The notes: generated by a model from the letters alone, not told the origin. DNA of 14,741 bases from JAADIV01 sp964439085 (GCA_964439085.1 CAYTNB010000053.1:1-14741), one strand, 5' to 3'; shown: positions 1 to 7,942, numbered from the stretch's first letter. Translations and numbers: made by a program.

Positions 1-25
1 TTTAGAAAAGAATTTATAAGGTACT

Positions 26-137
26 AGGTAAGCGTAGACTCCGATACCCCCTCGCAGGGTGTTAGTATTACCTGTAAGCTCCTTTCAAGAAGATGGAGCA
101 TATCGACTGCCGAAGTCTATTTCGGCAGTCTGCGCTT
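26..137. repeat. Diverged, structured intergenic repeat related to the MITE-like elements
   Basis: The 205 bp before the chemoreceptor gene hold no gene I can support. They do hold the core TAAGCGTAGACTCCGA at 29-44, which recurs with one or two changes in both MITE-like copies and in the 4852-5058 element. A second, degraded version in opposite orientation can be read on the minus strand at about 121-139 (AAGCGCAGACTGCCGAAA). AGGTAA at 26-31 can pair with TTACCT at 68-73. I infer a decayed or variant member of the same intergenic repeat family. Its ends are not defined. Confidence 0.45.
105..130. other. Perfect hairpin, 10-bp stem and 6-nt loop
   Basis: GACTGCCGAA (105-114) and TTCGGCAGTC (121-130) are exact reverse complements around the loop GTCTAT. 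It lies 76 nt past the chemoreceptor stop codon. Neither strand has a run of T after the stem, so it is not a standard intrinsic terminator. It may cap the 3' end of the transcript or simply belong to the surrounding repeat. Confidence 0.5.
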
Positions 138-205
138 CCCCGAGCATTAATCTTTTTAATTAATAAAGCTAAAGCTGCCTATCACAGATACCAACAAAAG
201 ACTGA

Positions 206-1834
206 CTAAAAATCTTCAAAATCATCATCGTCATTCATGGGAATAATTTCCGAAGGCGTTGACGCTTTTGCAGTCAGAGGTCTTGTGGTTGGCAGTGCCT
301 TTACCCGCGGCTGAGCTGTCCGTTTCGCAATGGTTTTTTTCACAATAGCACCAGACGGACGCACCATTTTTACCGCACCACTGCTGGCGGCCTCATCAGT
401 TGGCAGCCCCCCCGCCAAGGCCGCCAATCTTTCCACCACCTGCTGCATAACATTAACCTGTCTGTTCATTTCCAAAGCCGCGGCAGCTTCCTCTTCGGAA
501 CTGGCCGCATTCCGTTGGGTAACCGTATCAATCTCGGCCAACCCGACATTAGCCTGCTCAATAGCTTGGGCCTGTTCACTGGCGGAGCAAGCGTTTTCCT
601 CCAACAAAATGCCAATTTTAGAGGCCGATTCCTGGGCTTTAACAAAATACCCATTGGTGTCCAGCACCAGCTTTGCACCAGTTTCAACATGCTTCACGGT
701 GGCAGTAATTAGGCTTGAAGTACTTTTAGCAGCCTCACCAGAACGCATAGCCAAGTTACGAACCTCTTCAGCAACCACGGCAAAACCGGCTCCAGCCTCA
801 CCAGCTCTAGCCGCCTCCACTGCGGCGTTTAAGGCCAGCAAATTAGTTTGAAAGGCAATTTCATCAATGGTTTTAACTATTTTCTGCGTCTCATTACTGG
901 CTGAACTTATTTCCTCCATAGAGCCTATAACCTTGGTCATAGCCTTTTGAGCCTCATTGATTACCTCATTGGTCTGGCGCATAAAGCTATCCGATTTGGC
1001 AGAGTTTTCAGCGTCACGAGCGGTCATGGAAGATACCTCTTCCATAGAGGCAGAAATTTCTTCAACGGCTGCAGCCTGCTGCGAAGCTCCATCGGCAAGG
1101 GCCTGACTACTGGACGAAATCTCCCCGGAAGAGGAGGCAAGGCGTTGAGCACTCTCATCCAGCTCAAAAGCCACCCCTTGCAAAACAACACTGATGCGGC
1201 GGCTGATAAAAAAAGCGATAATAACGCCCAGGAGAATGGCAATTACAATACTGACGATTAAGATCATCTGAGTGAAGGCAGCCGCTTTGAGCATAACTTC
1301 ATCGCTCATAATATTTTGTTTTGCCTCTTCTCTTATCTGGTGCAAAAGGGCTTGGACATTATGCAGAGCCGGAATGGTCTGCTCCCGATAGATTACATTC
1401 GCCCGTTGCTTCCCTGCCGAATCACTACCAGCTTGAGCAATGGCAATCGCAGTTTTATGCAGAGTCTCATGAAGGCCTTCCATCTTGGTAAATAAGGGGG
1501 CCAAGGCTGGCACAAGCTGTTCGGCATCCTGACGTCCAGCCCCATAGAGCCATTTACCAAAGGCGCATTTATGGTCGTTAGTCTCAATATCCAGGGTAGT
1601 AATGCCAGGATCAGAAAGATATGAATTCAGGATAGTAACCCAGTTTAAATGTTCAATCTCAATCTCGGCCAATTTGGTATCCAAACTATTCCCACTGATG
1701 ATGGAACCGGCATTAGAGATAATACCGTTAATACCTCTGGGAGTCATAATACCAACAACTAAAAATATAGCCAAAAAAGTACTAAACCCAAACCAGATCT
1801 GTTTCCCGATAGTCATACCAGCTTTTCTTGTCAT
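206..1834 (-). CDS. Methyl-accepting chemotaxis protein with periplasmic CZB-like sensor
   Basis: A 542-aa transmembrane chemoreceptor that should signal through CheW/CheA to control motility. TM1 is about residues 13-32 and TM2 about 189-210. The domain between them carries the four expected zinc ligands of a CZB module: His62 (HLNW), Cys90 (HKCAFGKWLY), His122 and His126 (LHETLH). The region after TM2 reads as one long helix, with only a short or degenerate HAMP. The conserved signalling hairpin tip lies at about 325-350 (DEIAFQTNLLALNAAVEAAR). The tail ends in an acidic MNDDDDFEDF. The ATG at 1834 has AAGGGGG upstream (1846-1840 on this strand). It has no chemotaxis neighbours. The inverted repeat of a MITE-like element begins 45 bp upstream, so its promoter may lie in or across that element. 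Family certain; ligand unknown. Confidence 0.95.
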   Translation of the reverse strand: MTRKAGMTIGKQIWFGFSTFLAIFLVVGIMTPRGINGIISNAGSIISGNSLDTKLAEIEIEHLNWVTILNSYLSDPGITTLDIETNDHKCAFGKWLYGAGRQDAEQLVPALAPLFTKMEGLHETLHKTAIAIAQAGSDSAGKQRANVIYREQTIPALHNVQALLHQIREEAKQNIMSDEVMLKAAAFTQMILIVSIVIAILLGVIIAFFISRRISVVLQGVAFELDESAQRLASSSGEISSSSQALADGASQQAAAVEEISASMEEVSSMTARDAENSAKSDSFMRQTNEVINEAQKAMTKVIGSMEEISSASNETQKIVKTIDEIAFQTNLLALNAAVEAARAGEAGAGFAVVAEEVRNLAMRSGEAAKSTSSLITATVKHVETGAKLVLDTNGYFVKAQESASKIGILLEENACSASEQAQAIEQANVGLAEIDTVTQRNAASSEEEAAAALEMNRQVNVMQQVVERLAALAGGLPTDEAASSGAVKMVRPSGAIVKKTIAKRTAQPRVKALPTTRPLTAKASTPSEIIPMNDDDDFEDF

Positions 1835-1878
1835 ACAATCCCCCTTGGCCTCACAACAATTTTTTTATGACGCTTAAC

Positions 1879-2094
1879 GTTGATGCACTCGTAAAAAGTC
1901 TCGGGATGGCTAAGTAGCTAAGCGTAGACTGCGAAAAGTTTGATATACAGGTAAGCGAACGGAGTGAGACTCCGAGGCGTAGCAATCTTTTAGGCACGAG
2001 CCATACATATACAGGCTCGTGCCTAAAAGATTGCTACAACGCAGTAGATCGAATTTCTATGCCCCTTTTGGGTACTTTTTACGACGCCATCAAC
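1879..2094. mobile_element. MITE-like element, copy 1 (216 bp)
   Basis: A non-coding element with imperfect terminal inverted repeats. The left end reads GTTGATGCACTCGTAAAAAG; the right end read on the other strand is GTTGATGGCGTCGTAAAAAG (17 of 20 identical). The interior matches copy 2 (7970-8213) over most of its length in the same orientation, including GATATACAGGTAAGCG and CTATGCCCCTTTTGGGTA. It contains the core TAAGCGTAGACTGCGA at 1919-1934 and a long palindrome at 1979-2037. No transposase is encoded, and I could not identify a clear target-site duplication. It lies between the divergent chemoreceptor and kinase genes. Confidence 0.8.
1979..2037. repeat. Perfect 24-bp palindrome inside MITE copy 1
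   Basis: The arms 1979-2002 and 2014-2037 are exact reverse complements around an 11-nt loop (ATACATATACA). The arm includes ATCTTTTAGGCACGAGCC. An RNA copy would fold into a very stable hairpin. In copy 2 the matching region (about 8097-8156) is much less perfect, so this copy is either younger or held intact by selection. Confidence 0.85.
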
Positions 2095-2460
2095 TTTGTA
2101 AATTACACAGTAACTTGTTCACTTGGAGCTAAACTACAAACGAACATTAGAAAGTAAGTGTTCACCCAATACGGGAAATTATATTATTTTATTTGCGGTT
2201 CTGTAAAGAGGTAATTAGCCCAGAACGAAACTTTTAGGCAGCACAACCAGGGCCAAACCTCTTTTTTAACAAAAGTCCACACAGATCGAAAACCCCCATC
2301 CCGGAAATTCAGTCTTGCGTCCATACGGCTGCATACTATAGACTAGTAATGAATAGCGGTATGACTTGATTACATGCGCTAGATAACGGCATATCTATTT
2401 AAACTATTGAGTATCTTGCAGATAAGACCCAACACTCCACGAGGGGTATAAGTACCTATT
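2095..2460. other. 366-bp intergenic region upstream of the sensor kinase
   Basis: No open reading frame here is convincing. The region is AT-rich (about 2171-2195) and contains the possible hairpin annotated at 2205-2267. The last 20 bases hold GAGGGG (2441-2446), the probable ribosome binding site for the kinase TTG start, with a rather long 14-nt spacing. I see no confident sigma-70 promoter. Confidence 0.6.
2205..2267 (+). terminator. Possible terminator or attenuator hairpin with T tract
   Basis: AAAGAGGT (2205-2212) pairs exactly with ACCTCTTT (2257-2264), with GCCC (2218-2221) and GGGC (2250-2253) nested inside, and a run of six T follows (2262-2267). It points with the kinase gene but lies about 190 nt before its start. 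It could end a short transcript coming from the MITE or act as a leader attenuator. It matches no riboswitch class I know. Confidence 0.4.
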
Positions 2461-4095
2461 TTGTTAATCCTAGACCTCTTACAAACAAATTTACGGGCCA
2501 GGCTCATCATGATCAGCGCTTTGATTGTCGTTGTTGGCACCAGCCTGTTATTCACCTTTATTGGCATGCAGGAAAAAAAGATTTTGCTCCGGCAGGTGGA
2601 GTCTCAGGCCAAAATGTTGTTTCGGCAAATTGTTCTCACCCGCCGCTGGATCGCAGATCATGGTGGCATATTCATAGAAAAAACTGCCGGAATGGAAGCT
2701 AATCCCTATCTGGCTCATAACATGATCACTGACCAGGCCGGAACCCCGTATGTCCGCGAAAATCCAGCCCTTGCCACTCGTCATCTTTCCGAATACGCCC
2801 AAAAAACCGGTTATTACTGGTTTCATATCACCAGCCTCCGACCAATTAATCCTGAGAACGCCCCAGATTCTTTTGAGACAACAGCCTTGCAGGACTTTGC
2901 CGCCAGGCGGCACATCGAAGCCTCCACCGTGGAACATCAACAAGGCCATAGTTTTTTTCGTTATATTGCCCCCCTGATCACAGCCCCCCCCTGCCGAAAA
3001 TGTCATCCAGACTATAAAGTTGGAGAGGTGCGTGGCGCCCTATCGGTTACTCTGCCAATCGACTCGCTGCTCAGCCAGATAAAGAGAAACAGTGCGTGGC
3101 TCATTTTTGGAGCCATTACTCTTGGCCTTATTCTCTTTTGTTCACTCTATGTGTTATTAAATAGCTTCGTTCTTCGTCCCATGGCTCAACTCCAGCAGGC
3201 TATGGAAAAGTACCCCGTACTGCGGGCGGCTGACACCATTAAAAACCGAGACGAATTCGGACAGCTTGCCAGAGCCTTTGACCGCATGCAGGACAAAATA
3301 CAGGAATACCAAAATACCCTGCAGGAAAAAGTAGCACTGGCCAGTGCCGATTTTCGTGAAACTAGCCGCCGCTACCAGGATCTTAGCCTCAAAAAATCAG
3401 ACTTTATCGCCCGCATCTCGCATGAACTTAGAACCCCGCTTACCGCGGTGCGGGGGGCGGCTGAATACATTCTATCGCTGTTGGGAAAACCAGCAGCCGA
3501 GGCCACAGAGACTTGTACCGAACTCCAGCGTTTTGCGGAAATCATCTCTTCCAACACGGAAAGGCTGGAACGCATGGTGAACGAGACCTTAGACATCGAA
3601 AAAATAGAATCAGGCCGATCTGATTTCCACATTACCTCCTTTGCGGTCGGTTCAGCGGTGTCCGAAGTACTCCAGGAGCTTGATCCCCTGATCCACTCCC
3701 GCAGTCTCCAGCTACAAACCAATATCGACACTGCTCTGCCCATTATCAATGGTGATCGTGACCGCATTAAGGACGTGCTCACCAATCTTTTAATTAACGC
3801 CTTTGATTATTCACCGGAAGGCGGTATTTTACAGATAACCTGCACTCCGGCAACCAATACTGTCCGGATCGAGATTCAGGACCAGGGGCCGGGTGTGCCG
3901 CCACAATTACGTGAAAAAGTTTTTGAAAAGTTTTATAAAGGAAGAAAAGGGGGGACCGGCCTCGGTCTCGCCCTCTGTCGTTCCGTGGTCAATGCTCACG
4001 ACGGCAGGATATGGGTTGAGAGCGCAGGAGCATACGGCAGCGCATTTATCGTTGAATTACCGGTACACAAGAAACTACCTGATTCAAGCCAATAA
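2461..4095 (+). CDS. Sensor histidine kinase with periplasmic c-heme (Tll0287-like/DUF3365) domain
   Basis: A 544-aa inner-membrane kinase, the first gene of a two-component pair. TM1 is about residues 14-34 and TM2 about 213-234. The periplasmic part between them resembles Tll0287/DUF3365 sensors and ends in a CXXCH heme-c site, Cys178-Arg-Lys-Cys181-His182. HAMP (about 236-290) and a coiled linker follow. HisKA has phospho-acceptor His321 (SHELRTPL). The ATPase domain shows the N box (Asn442, Asn446), G1 (DQGPG, 474-478), F box (about 488-491) and G2 (GTGLGL, 499-503). The start is TTG at 2461: an in-frame TAA at 2449 rules out a longer form, and the next start, Met17, would fall inside TM1. 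The signal is probably redox state, NO or another heme ligand, inferred from the heme and the nap/hao genes downstream. Confidence 0.92.
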   Translation: MLILDLLQTNLRARLIMISALIVVVGTSLLFTFIGMQEKKILLRQVESQAKMLFRQIVLTRRWIADHGGIFIEKTAGMEANPYLAHNMITDQAGTPYVRENPALATRHLSEYAQKTGYYWFHITSLRPINPENAPDSFETTALQDFAARRHIEASTVEHQQGHSFFRYIAPLITAPPCRKCHPDYKVGEVRGALSVTLPIDSLLSQIKRNSAWLIFGAITLGLILFCSLYVLLNSFVLRPMAQLQQAMEKYPVLRAADTIKNRDEFGQLARAFDRMQDKIQEYQNTLQEKVALASADFRETSRRYQDLSLKKSDFIARISHELRTPLTAVRGAAEYILSLLGKPAAEATETCTELQRFAEIISSNTERLERMVNETLDIEKIESGRSDFHITSFAVGSAVSEVLQELDPLIHSRSLQLQTNIDTALPIINGDRDRIKDVLTNLLINAFDYSPEGGILQITCTPATNTVRIEIQDQGPGVPPQLREKVFEKFYKGRKGGTGLGLALCRSVVNAHDGRIWVESAGAYGSAFIVELPVHKKLPDSSQ

Positions 4096-4155
4096 CATAG
4101 ATGAACGATGCACTTCGTTCCTTAGCCAATTCCAGACTATGCAAAAACATCAAGA

Positions 4156-4866
4156 ATGACACCTACAACTCTAGTGGAACAGCAGCAGACCATTTTGGCA
4201 ATTGATGATGATCATGATATCCTGGTGGTATTGAAGGCCAATCTGGAGATGTATGGCTTTACCGTCCACACGGCTGCTGATCTTCAACAGGCCCATGAGC
4301 TCATGGCCCCTCCCCCAGACATCTTGCTTCTAGACCTGAATCTCCCTGACGGAGATGGTATTATTTTTTGCCGTGAGATAAAAGAAAATTTTCCAGAGCT
4401 GCCAGTCATTATGCTCACTGCCAGAGACCGGGTGTCGGATAAAGTCATTGGCTTGGACAGCGGAGCCGATGATTATGTCGTTAAACCCTTCGACACCCTG
4501 GAACTCCTAGCCAGAGTCCGCGTCTGTCTGCGCCGCACCAAGTCCCCAGAGCCAATCCCACTTTTCTGTGGTGATCTGTACGCAGATCAGGATCAACGCC
4601 TGGTTACGCTAAAGGGTGTCCCTCTTGAACTTACCCCCAAAGAATTTGATCTTCTCTGCCTGCTGATGGAATCACAAGGCAAGATATTAAGCCGTGAGGC
4701 CATTCGCCGTGCTCTCTGGAAAGATTCCAAAATATATTCATGGTCCAGGGTGATTGATGTTCACATTCAGCATCTGCGCCAAAAAATAGAACTCACCCCC
4801 ACCTCTCCCGCCTATATCCATACCGTTCCCGGGGTTGGATATCGCTGTTCGGCTAAGGGCCTGTAA
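4156..4866 (+). CDS. OmpR/PhoB-family response regulator
   Basis: A 236-aa DNA-binding regulator and the presumed partner of the kinase 60 bp upstream. The receiver domain (about 12-130) has acidic Asp17/Asp18, phospho-acceptor Asp60 (LLLDLNLPDGDG), Thr88 and Lys110 (KPF). The winged-helix domain (about 137-233) has LTPKEFDLL, the recognition-helix region VIDVHIQHLRQKI and the final HTVPGVGYR. ATG 4156 is the first usable start in this frame, because stops lie at 4102 and 4123; its ribosome binding site is weak. The last four residues and the stop codon fall inside the left arm of the inverted-repeat element at 4852-5058, so the C-terminus may have been changed by insertion, though the domain is complete. 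The likely target is the napA promoter just downstream. Confidence 0.95.
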   Translation: MTPTTLVEQQQTILAIDDDHDILVVLKANLEMYGFTVHTAADLQQAHELMAPPPDILLLDLNLPDGDGIIFCREIKENFPELPVIMLTARDRVSDKVIGLDSGADDYVVKPFDTLELLARVRVCLRRTKSPEPIPLFCGDLYADQDQRLVTLKGVPLELTPKEFDLLCLLMESQGKILSREAIRRALWKDSKIYSWSRVIDVHIQHLRQKIELTPTSPAYIHTVPGVGYRCSAKGL

Positions 4867-5058
4867 GAAAATAACCAGACTGATATTACGCTTGGATTTG
4901 GGCCAGGTTTGGAGGCGGCGATTGAACAAAACCGCAGGCGTAGCAGGGATACGTTGAGGATTTCGTAGTCTACACTTACCTGTGATTGAGTCGCATTCAA
5001 AGATGATCCGAAGATAAGATGTAGGATTGGCCTGGTTATTTTCTTACAGGCCCTTAGC
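4852..5058. mobile_element. MITE-like element with perfect 27-bp terminal inverted repeats
   Basis: Positions 4852-4878 and 5032-5058 are exact reverse complements over 27 bp; the arm includes AAGGGCCTGTAAGAAAATAA. The interior (153 bp) has no complete gene, but one frame reads LEAAIEQNRRRSRDTLRIS before a stop. It also carries the TAAGYGTAGACT core in reverse (TCGTAGTCTACACTTA, 4963-4978), linking it to the elements at 26-137, 1879 and 7970. The terminal repeats differ from those of the 1879/7970 pair, so it is another subtype. The left arm overlaps the end of the regulator gene and the right arm begins the napA upstream region. No target duplication was found. Confidence 0.7.
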
Positions 5059-5087
5059 AGAACTAATATCTTATATTTTTCTACCAA

Positions 5088-5199
5088 TTTACTCCTACCA
5101 CAACACCTCCAAGCACAATTCCCCACATCTTTACCAATTCTTTACACCATTTAACCCCCTATTTACACAAAACTCATATACGATGTAATTGGGTATAGA
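5088..5199 (+). promoter_or_regulatory. napA promoter region with phased TTTAC direct repeats
   Basis: TTTAC or TTTAA occurs at 5088, 5130, 5141, 5150 and 5162. The last four are 9-12 bp apart, close to one helical turn. OmpR/PhoB-type regulators typically bind tandem direct repeats with about 11-bp spacing, and such a regulator is encoded 400 bp upstream. TATAGA at 5194-5199 is a candidate -10 box; the matching -35 position (about 5171) is poor, as expected of an activator-dependent promoter. The sequence match is clear; its role is inferred. Confidence 0.4.
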
Positions 5200-5269
5200 A
5201 TTTTCTTAGTCAGATCGGCAGCCACATCGTCCATCGACAAGGCTCAAAAACCTTAAGGGGAGGCAAATC

Positions 5270-7693
5270 ATGCATGTATCACGACGGAATTTCATTAAGG
5301 CCACGGCCACGGCTGCCGCATTGGCTCTGGCCGGTGAACCGGGCAAAGCCCTGGCTGATAACATTACTCTGTACACCCGTTCCCAATGCCGTTTCTGCGG
5401 TACGGGCTGTGCGGTACGGGCTGGGATCAAAAACGGCAGGATGGTGGCGGTTCAAGGTGACCCTGACAGCCCCATCAACCGAGGGCGCTTGTGTATGAAG
5501 GGCTACGCCCTGCCGAAGATTATGTATGCTCCAGATCGGCTTACCCATCCCCAGATCAGGCAGGCAGATGGTTCTTACCGCCAAGCCAGCTGGAATGAGG
5601 CCCTGGATCTCATTGCTAATACCTTTGCCGACAACATCAAAAAGAACGGCAAAGACTCGGTGGCCTGGTATGGTTCCGGCCAGAATACTACTCAAGAGGC
5701 CTTTGCCGCCAATAAACTATTCAAGGGCATCATCGGCACCGCCAATGTCGAGGGTAATCCCAGGCTTTGCATGGCCTCAGCTGTGGGAGGATATCTCAAC
5801 ACCTATGGTACCGATGAACCAGCCGGCACCTATGACGACTTCGAAGACTGCGACTGCTTCTTTATTATCGGTGCGAATATGGCGGAATGCCATCCAATGC
5901 TATTCCGCCGGATTATTGACCGTAAATCAGCAAATCCCAAACAAGTAAAAATTATTGTCGCCGACCCCCGTTATTCACCCACAGCCAAATATAGCGATCT
6001 TCATCTAAAATTTCGTCCAGGTTATGATATGTACCTGGTAAACGCCATGGCTCAGGTTATTGTTGAAGAGGATTTGGTAGACGCAAAACACCTGAGATTC
6101 TGTGTCTTTCGTAAGGGCCTGAAGACCAAGGGCGATTTCACGGATCTTCATGCCTACCGAAAATTCCTGGCAGATTACACCCCGGAAAAGATAGCAGATA
6201 AAGTGGGCGTGCCTGCCGTCGATATCCGCAAGGCGGCTCGTTGGTTCGGCAGGAAGGGGCAAACCGCCATGAGTATGTGGACAATGGGCATTAACCAACG
6301 CACCAAGGGTGTCCATTTGAACTGTCAACTCAACAATCTCAATCTTCTGACAGGTAAGACCGGCAAACCGGGCTGCGACTCCCTCTCTCTTACCGGTCAG
6401 CCCAATGCCTGTGGCGGCACAAGAGAACAGGGCGGCCTTACCCATATCCTGCCCGGACACCGGGCAGTGGTAAATCCCAAACATCGAGCCGAGATCGCCG
6501 AGATCTGGGGCATGCCTGTGGATTGGCTCCCTAAAAAGCCGACCGGGTCTGCCGTTAACATGTTTTCCCGATTAGCAGATGCCAAGATCAAATGCATCTG
6601 GATCAACACCACCAATCCCGGCCAAAGTCTGCCTAATTTGAGCCGCTTCCGGCCAGCGATGCAAGAACAATTCACCGTAGTCAGCGATATCTACCCCACC
6701 CGCACCACCGAGCTGGCCAGCGTTATTCTGCCCTCCTCCATGTGGATTGAGAAGGAAGGGGTTATGGGACAAACCGACCGCCGTTCCCAGTTTATTCCTC
6801 ACCTGGTGGACGGTCCTGGCAAGTCGCAGAGTGATTTTTGGCAGATCAAAGAGGTGGCACGACGGATCGCCAAGAGGCTTGGCAAAAAAACTAAATACCG
6901 AATTCTAGACCCCATGACCGGTAATATCAAGCAGGTGAAAGATGTGTACGGTCTGGGTTTTGAGACGGAGGAAGAGGCCTGGAATGAGTATCGCCTAGCC
7001 ACCAAGGGCCAGGACGTAGATCTTTGGGGAGCCACTTACGCCAAGCTGAAAAAGCATGCTGGCGGCTGCCAGTGGCCCTGCCCATCAACTTCTTTGCAAA
7101 ATCGGGGTTCAGCCAAACGCTTTATCAGTAAAGAGTATGCGGCAAAGGTCTTTTCCGGTGCCACTCAAAAATCCTATGCCACCGGTTTTGTTACTCTCTA
7201 CGACCAACATCTGGAGGAAGAAGGTTTGAAGGGACCTTACAACTACTACGGCGGACACCCCTTCCACAAGGGAGCCAAGGGCAAGGCCATTATCCGGGTA
7301 TTAGCAGCCGGGCTGGATTTTGAAATGCCGGACAAAGAGTATCCCTATGTCCTCAACACAGGCCGGGTTATTGAACACTGGCATAGCGGCACCATGACCA
7401 TGCGAGTACCCATGCTAAAAGCGATGAATTCCCAGGCCTATGTGGAGGTTGCTCCAACAGATGCCAAATTATTTAAGATAGAGAATGGAGATAATCTGAC
7501 TCTAACCTCCCGAAGGGGTACGATCACCCTGCCAGTATGGATTACCGAGCGTGCCCAGCCAGGAATGTTCTTCGTCCCTTGGTTTGACGAAAATCGCCTC
7601 ATAAACCTGCTCTGCATTGATTCCCCCAAAAGCTGGTCTGGGGCTGGAGAACCTGATTATAAAGTCTGCGCCATTAAGGTCATGAAGGGGTAA
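5270..7693 (+). CDS. napA: Periplasmic nitrate reductase catalytic subunit NapA
   Basis: An 807-aa molybdopterin enzyme reducing nitrate to nitrite. The Tat signal is SRRNFIK (residues 4-10), with likely cleavage after KALA (about 29). The [4Fe-4S] cluster ligands are Cys40, Cys43, Cys47 and Cys75, with the conserved Lys77 (CMKGY) used for electron transfer to the cofactor. Cys167 (RLCMASAVGGY) is the predicted molybdenum ligand and marks the Nap type rather than Asp-ligated NarG. DEPAGTYDDFEDCD, GANMAECHP and the C-terminal TGRVIEHWHSGTMT are NapA hallmarks. Length is near that of E. coli NapA (828 aa). ATG 5270 follows GGGGAGG (5257-5263). napD follows after 6 bp; NapB and NapC are not encoded here. 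Other periplasmic molybdo-oxidoreductases are less likely given the Cys ligand context. Confidence 0.95.
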   Translation: MHVSRRNFIKATATAAALALAGEPGKALADNITLYTRSQCRFCGTGCAVRAGIKNGRMVAVQGDPDSPINRGRLCMKGYALPKIMYAPDRLTHPQIRQADGSYRQASWNEALDLIANTFADNIKKNGKDSVAWYGSGQNTTQEAFAANKLFKGIIGTANVEGNPRLCMASAVGGYLNTYGTDEPAGTYDDFEDCDCFFIIGANMAECHPMLFRRIIDRKSANPKQVKIIVADPRYSPTAKYSDLHLKFRPGYDMYLVNAMAQVIVEEDLVDAKHLRFCVFRKGLKTKGDFTDLHAYRKFLADYTPEKIADKVGVPAVDIRKAARWFGRKGQTAMSMWTMGINQRTKGVHLNCQLNNLNLLTGKTGKPGCDSLSLTGQPNACGGTREQGGLTHILPGHRAVVNPKHRAEIAEIWGMPVDWLPKKPTGSAVNMFSRLADAKIKCIWINTTNPGQSLPNLSRFRPAMQEQFTVVSDIYPTRTTELASVILPSSMWIEKEGVMGQTDRRSQFIPHLVDGPGKSQSDFWQIKEVARRIAKRLGKKTKYRILDPMTGNIKQVKDVYGLGFETEEEAWNEYRLATKGQDVDLWGATYAKLKKHAGGCQWPCPSTSLQNRGSAKRFISKEYAAKVFSGATQKSYATGFVTLYDQHLEEEGLKGPYNYYGGHPFHKGAKGKAIIRVLAAGLDFEMPDKEYPYVLNTGRVIEHWHSGTMTMRVPMLKAMNSQAYVEVAPTDAKLFKIENGDNLTLTSRRGTITLPVWITERAQPGMFFVPWFDENRLINLLCIDSPKSWSGAGEPDYKVCAIKVMKG

Positions 7694-7699
7694 ATAATT

Positions 7700-7942
7700 A
7701 TGCCTATTGCCAGTGCTTTAGTTGTGTCCGCCCCCGACATCCCCCCAGATCGGGTAATTACGTTCATTAATAACATGAACGGGGTAGTTTCCTGTCTTGC
7801 CGGGCCCAAGGGAATCGCCGTGGTCTTTGAAACTGCTGACATGCGGGAGCTTAAAAAAATAACCACAGCAATAAACGCACAAGAGGAGGTGATGGATGTC
7901 CAACTGGCCTATCTGAACTGGGAAGATCTTGATGAACTGTAA
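7700..7942 (+). CDS. napD: NapD-like chaperone for NapA maturation
   Basis: An 80-aa cytoplasmic protein of NapD size and pattern: a short N-terminal strand (ASALVVSAP), a central GVVSCLAGPKGIAVVFE stretch and a C-terminal VMDVQLAYLNWED. In the known family NapD binds the Tat signal of NapA and delays export until cofactor insertion is complete. The start lies 6 bp after the napA stop. Its AAGGGG site (7685-7690) ends at the napA stop codon, so the two genes are surely co-transcribed and probably translationally coupled. NapD sequences are short and variable, so the call leans partly on position. Confidence 0.85.
   Translation: MPIASALVVSAPDIPPDRVITFINNMNGVVSCLAGPKGIAVVFETADMRELKKITTAINAQEEVMDVQLAYLNWEDLDEL

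Noticed and set aside
2205..2267. c-di-GMP or molybdenum cofactor riboswitch
   Set aside because: Stem lengths and conserved loop sequences of those classes are not present.
4885..4957. Short reading frame with LEAAIEQNRRRSRDTLRIS inside the inverted-repeat element
   Set aside because: It has no supported start or ribosome binding site and is more likely part of the repeat than a gene; mentioned only as a search handle.
5279..5695. Open reading frames opposite and in other frames of napA, recD2, the kinase and the chemoreceptor
   Set aside because: They show no recognisable domain or ribosome binding site, and they overlap strongly supported genes.
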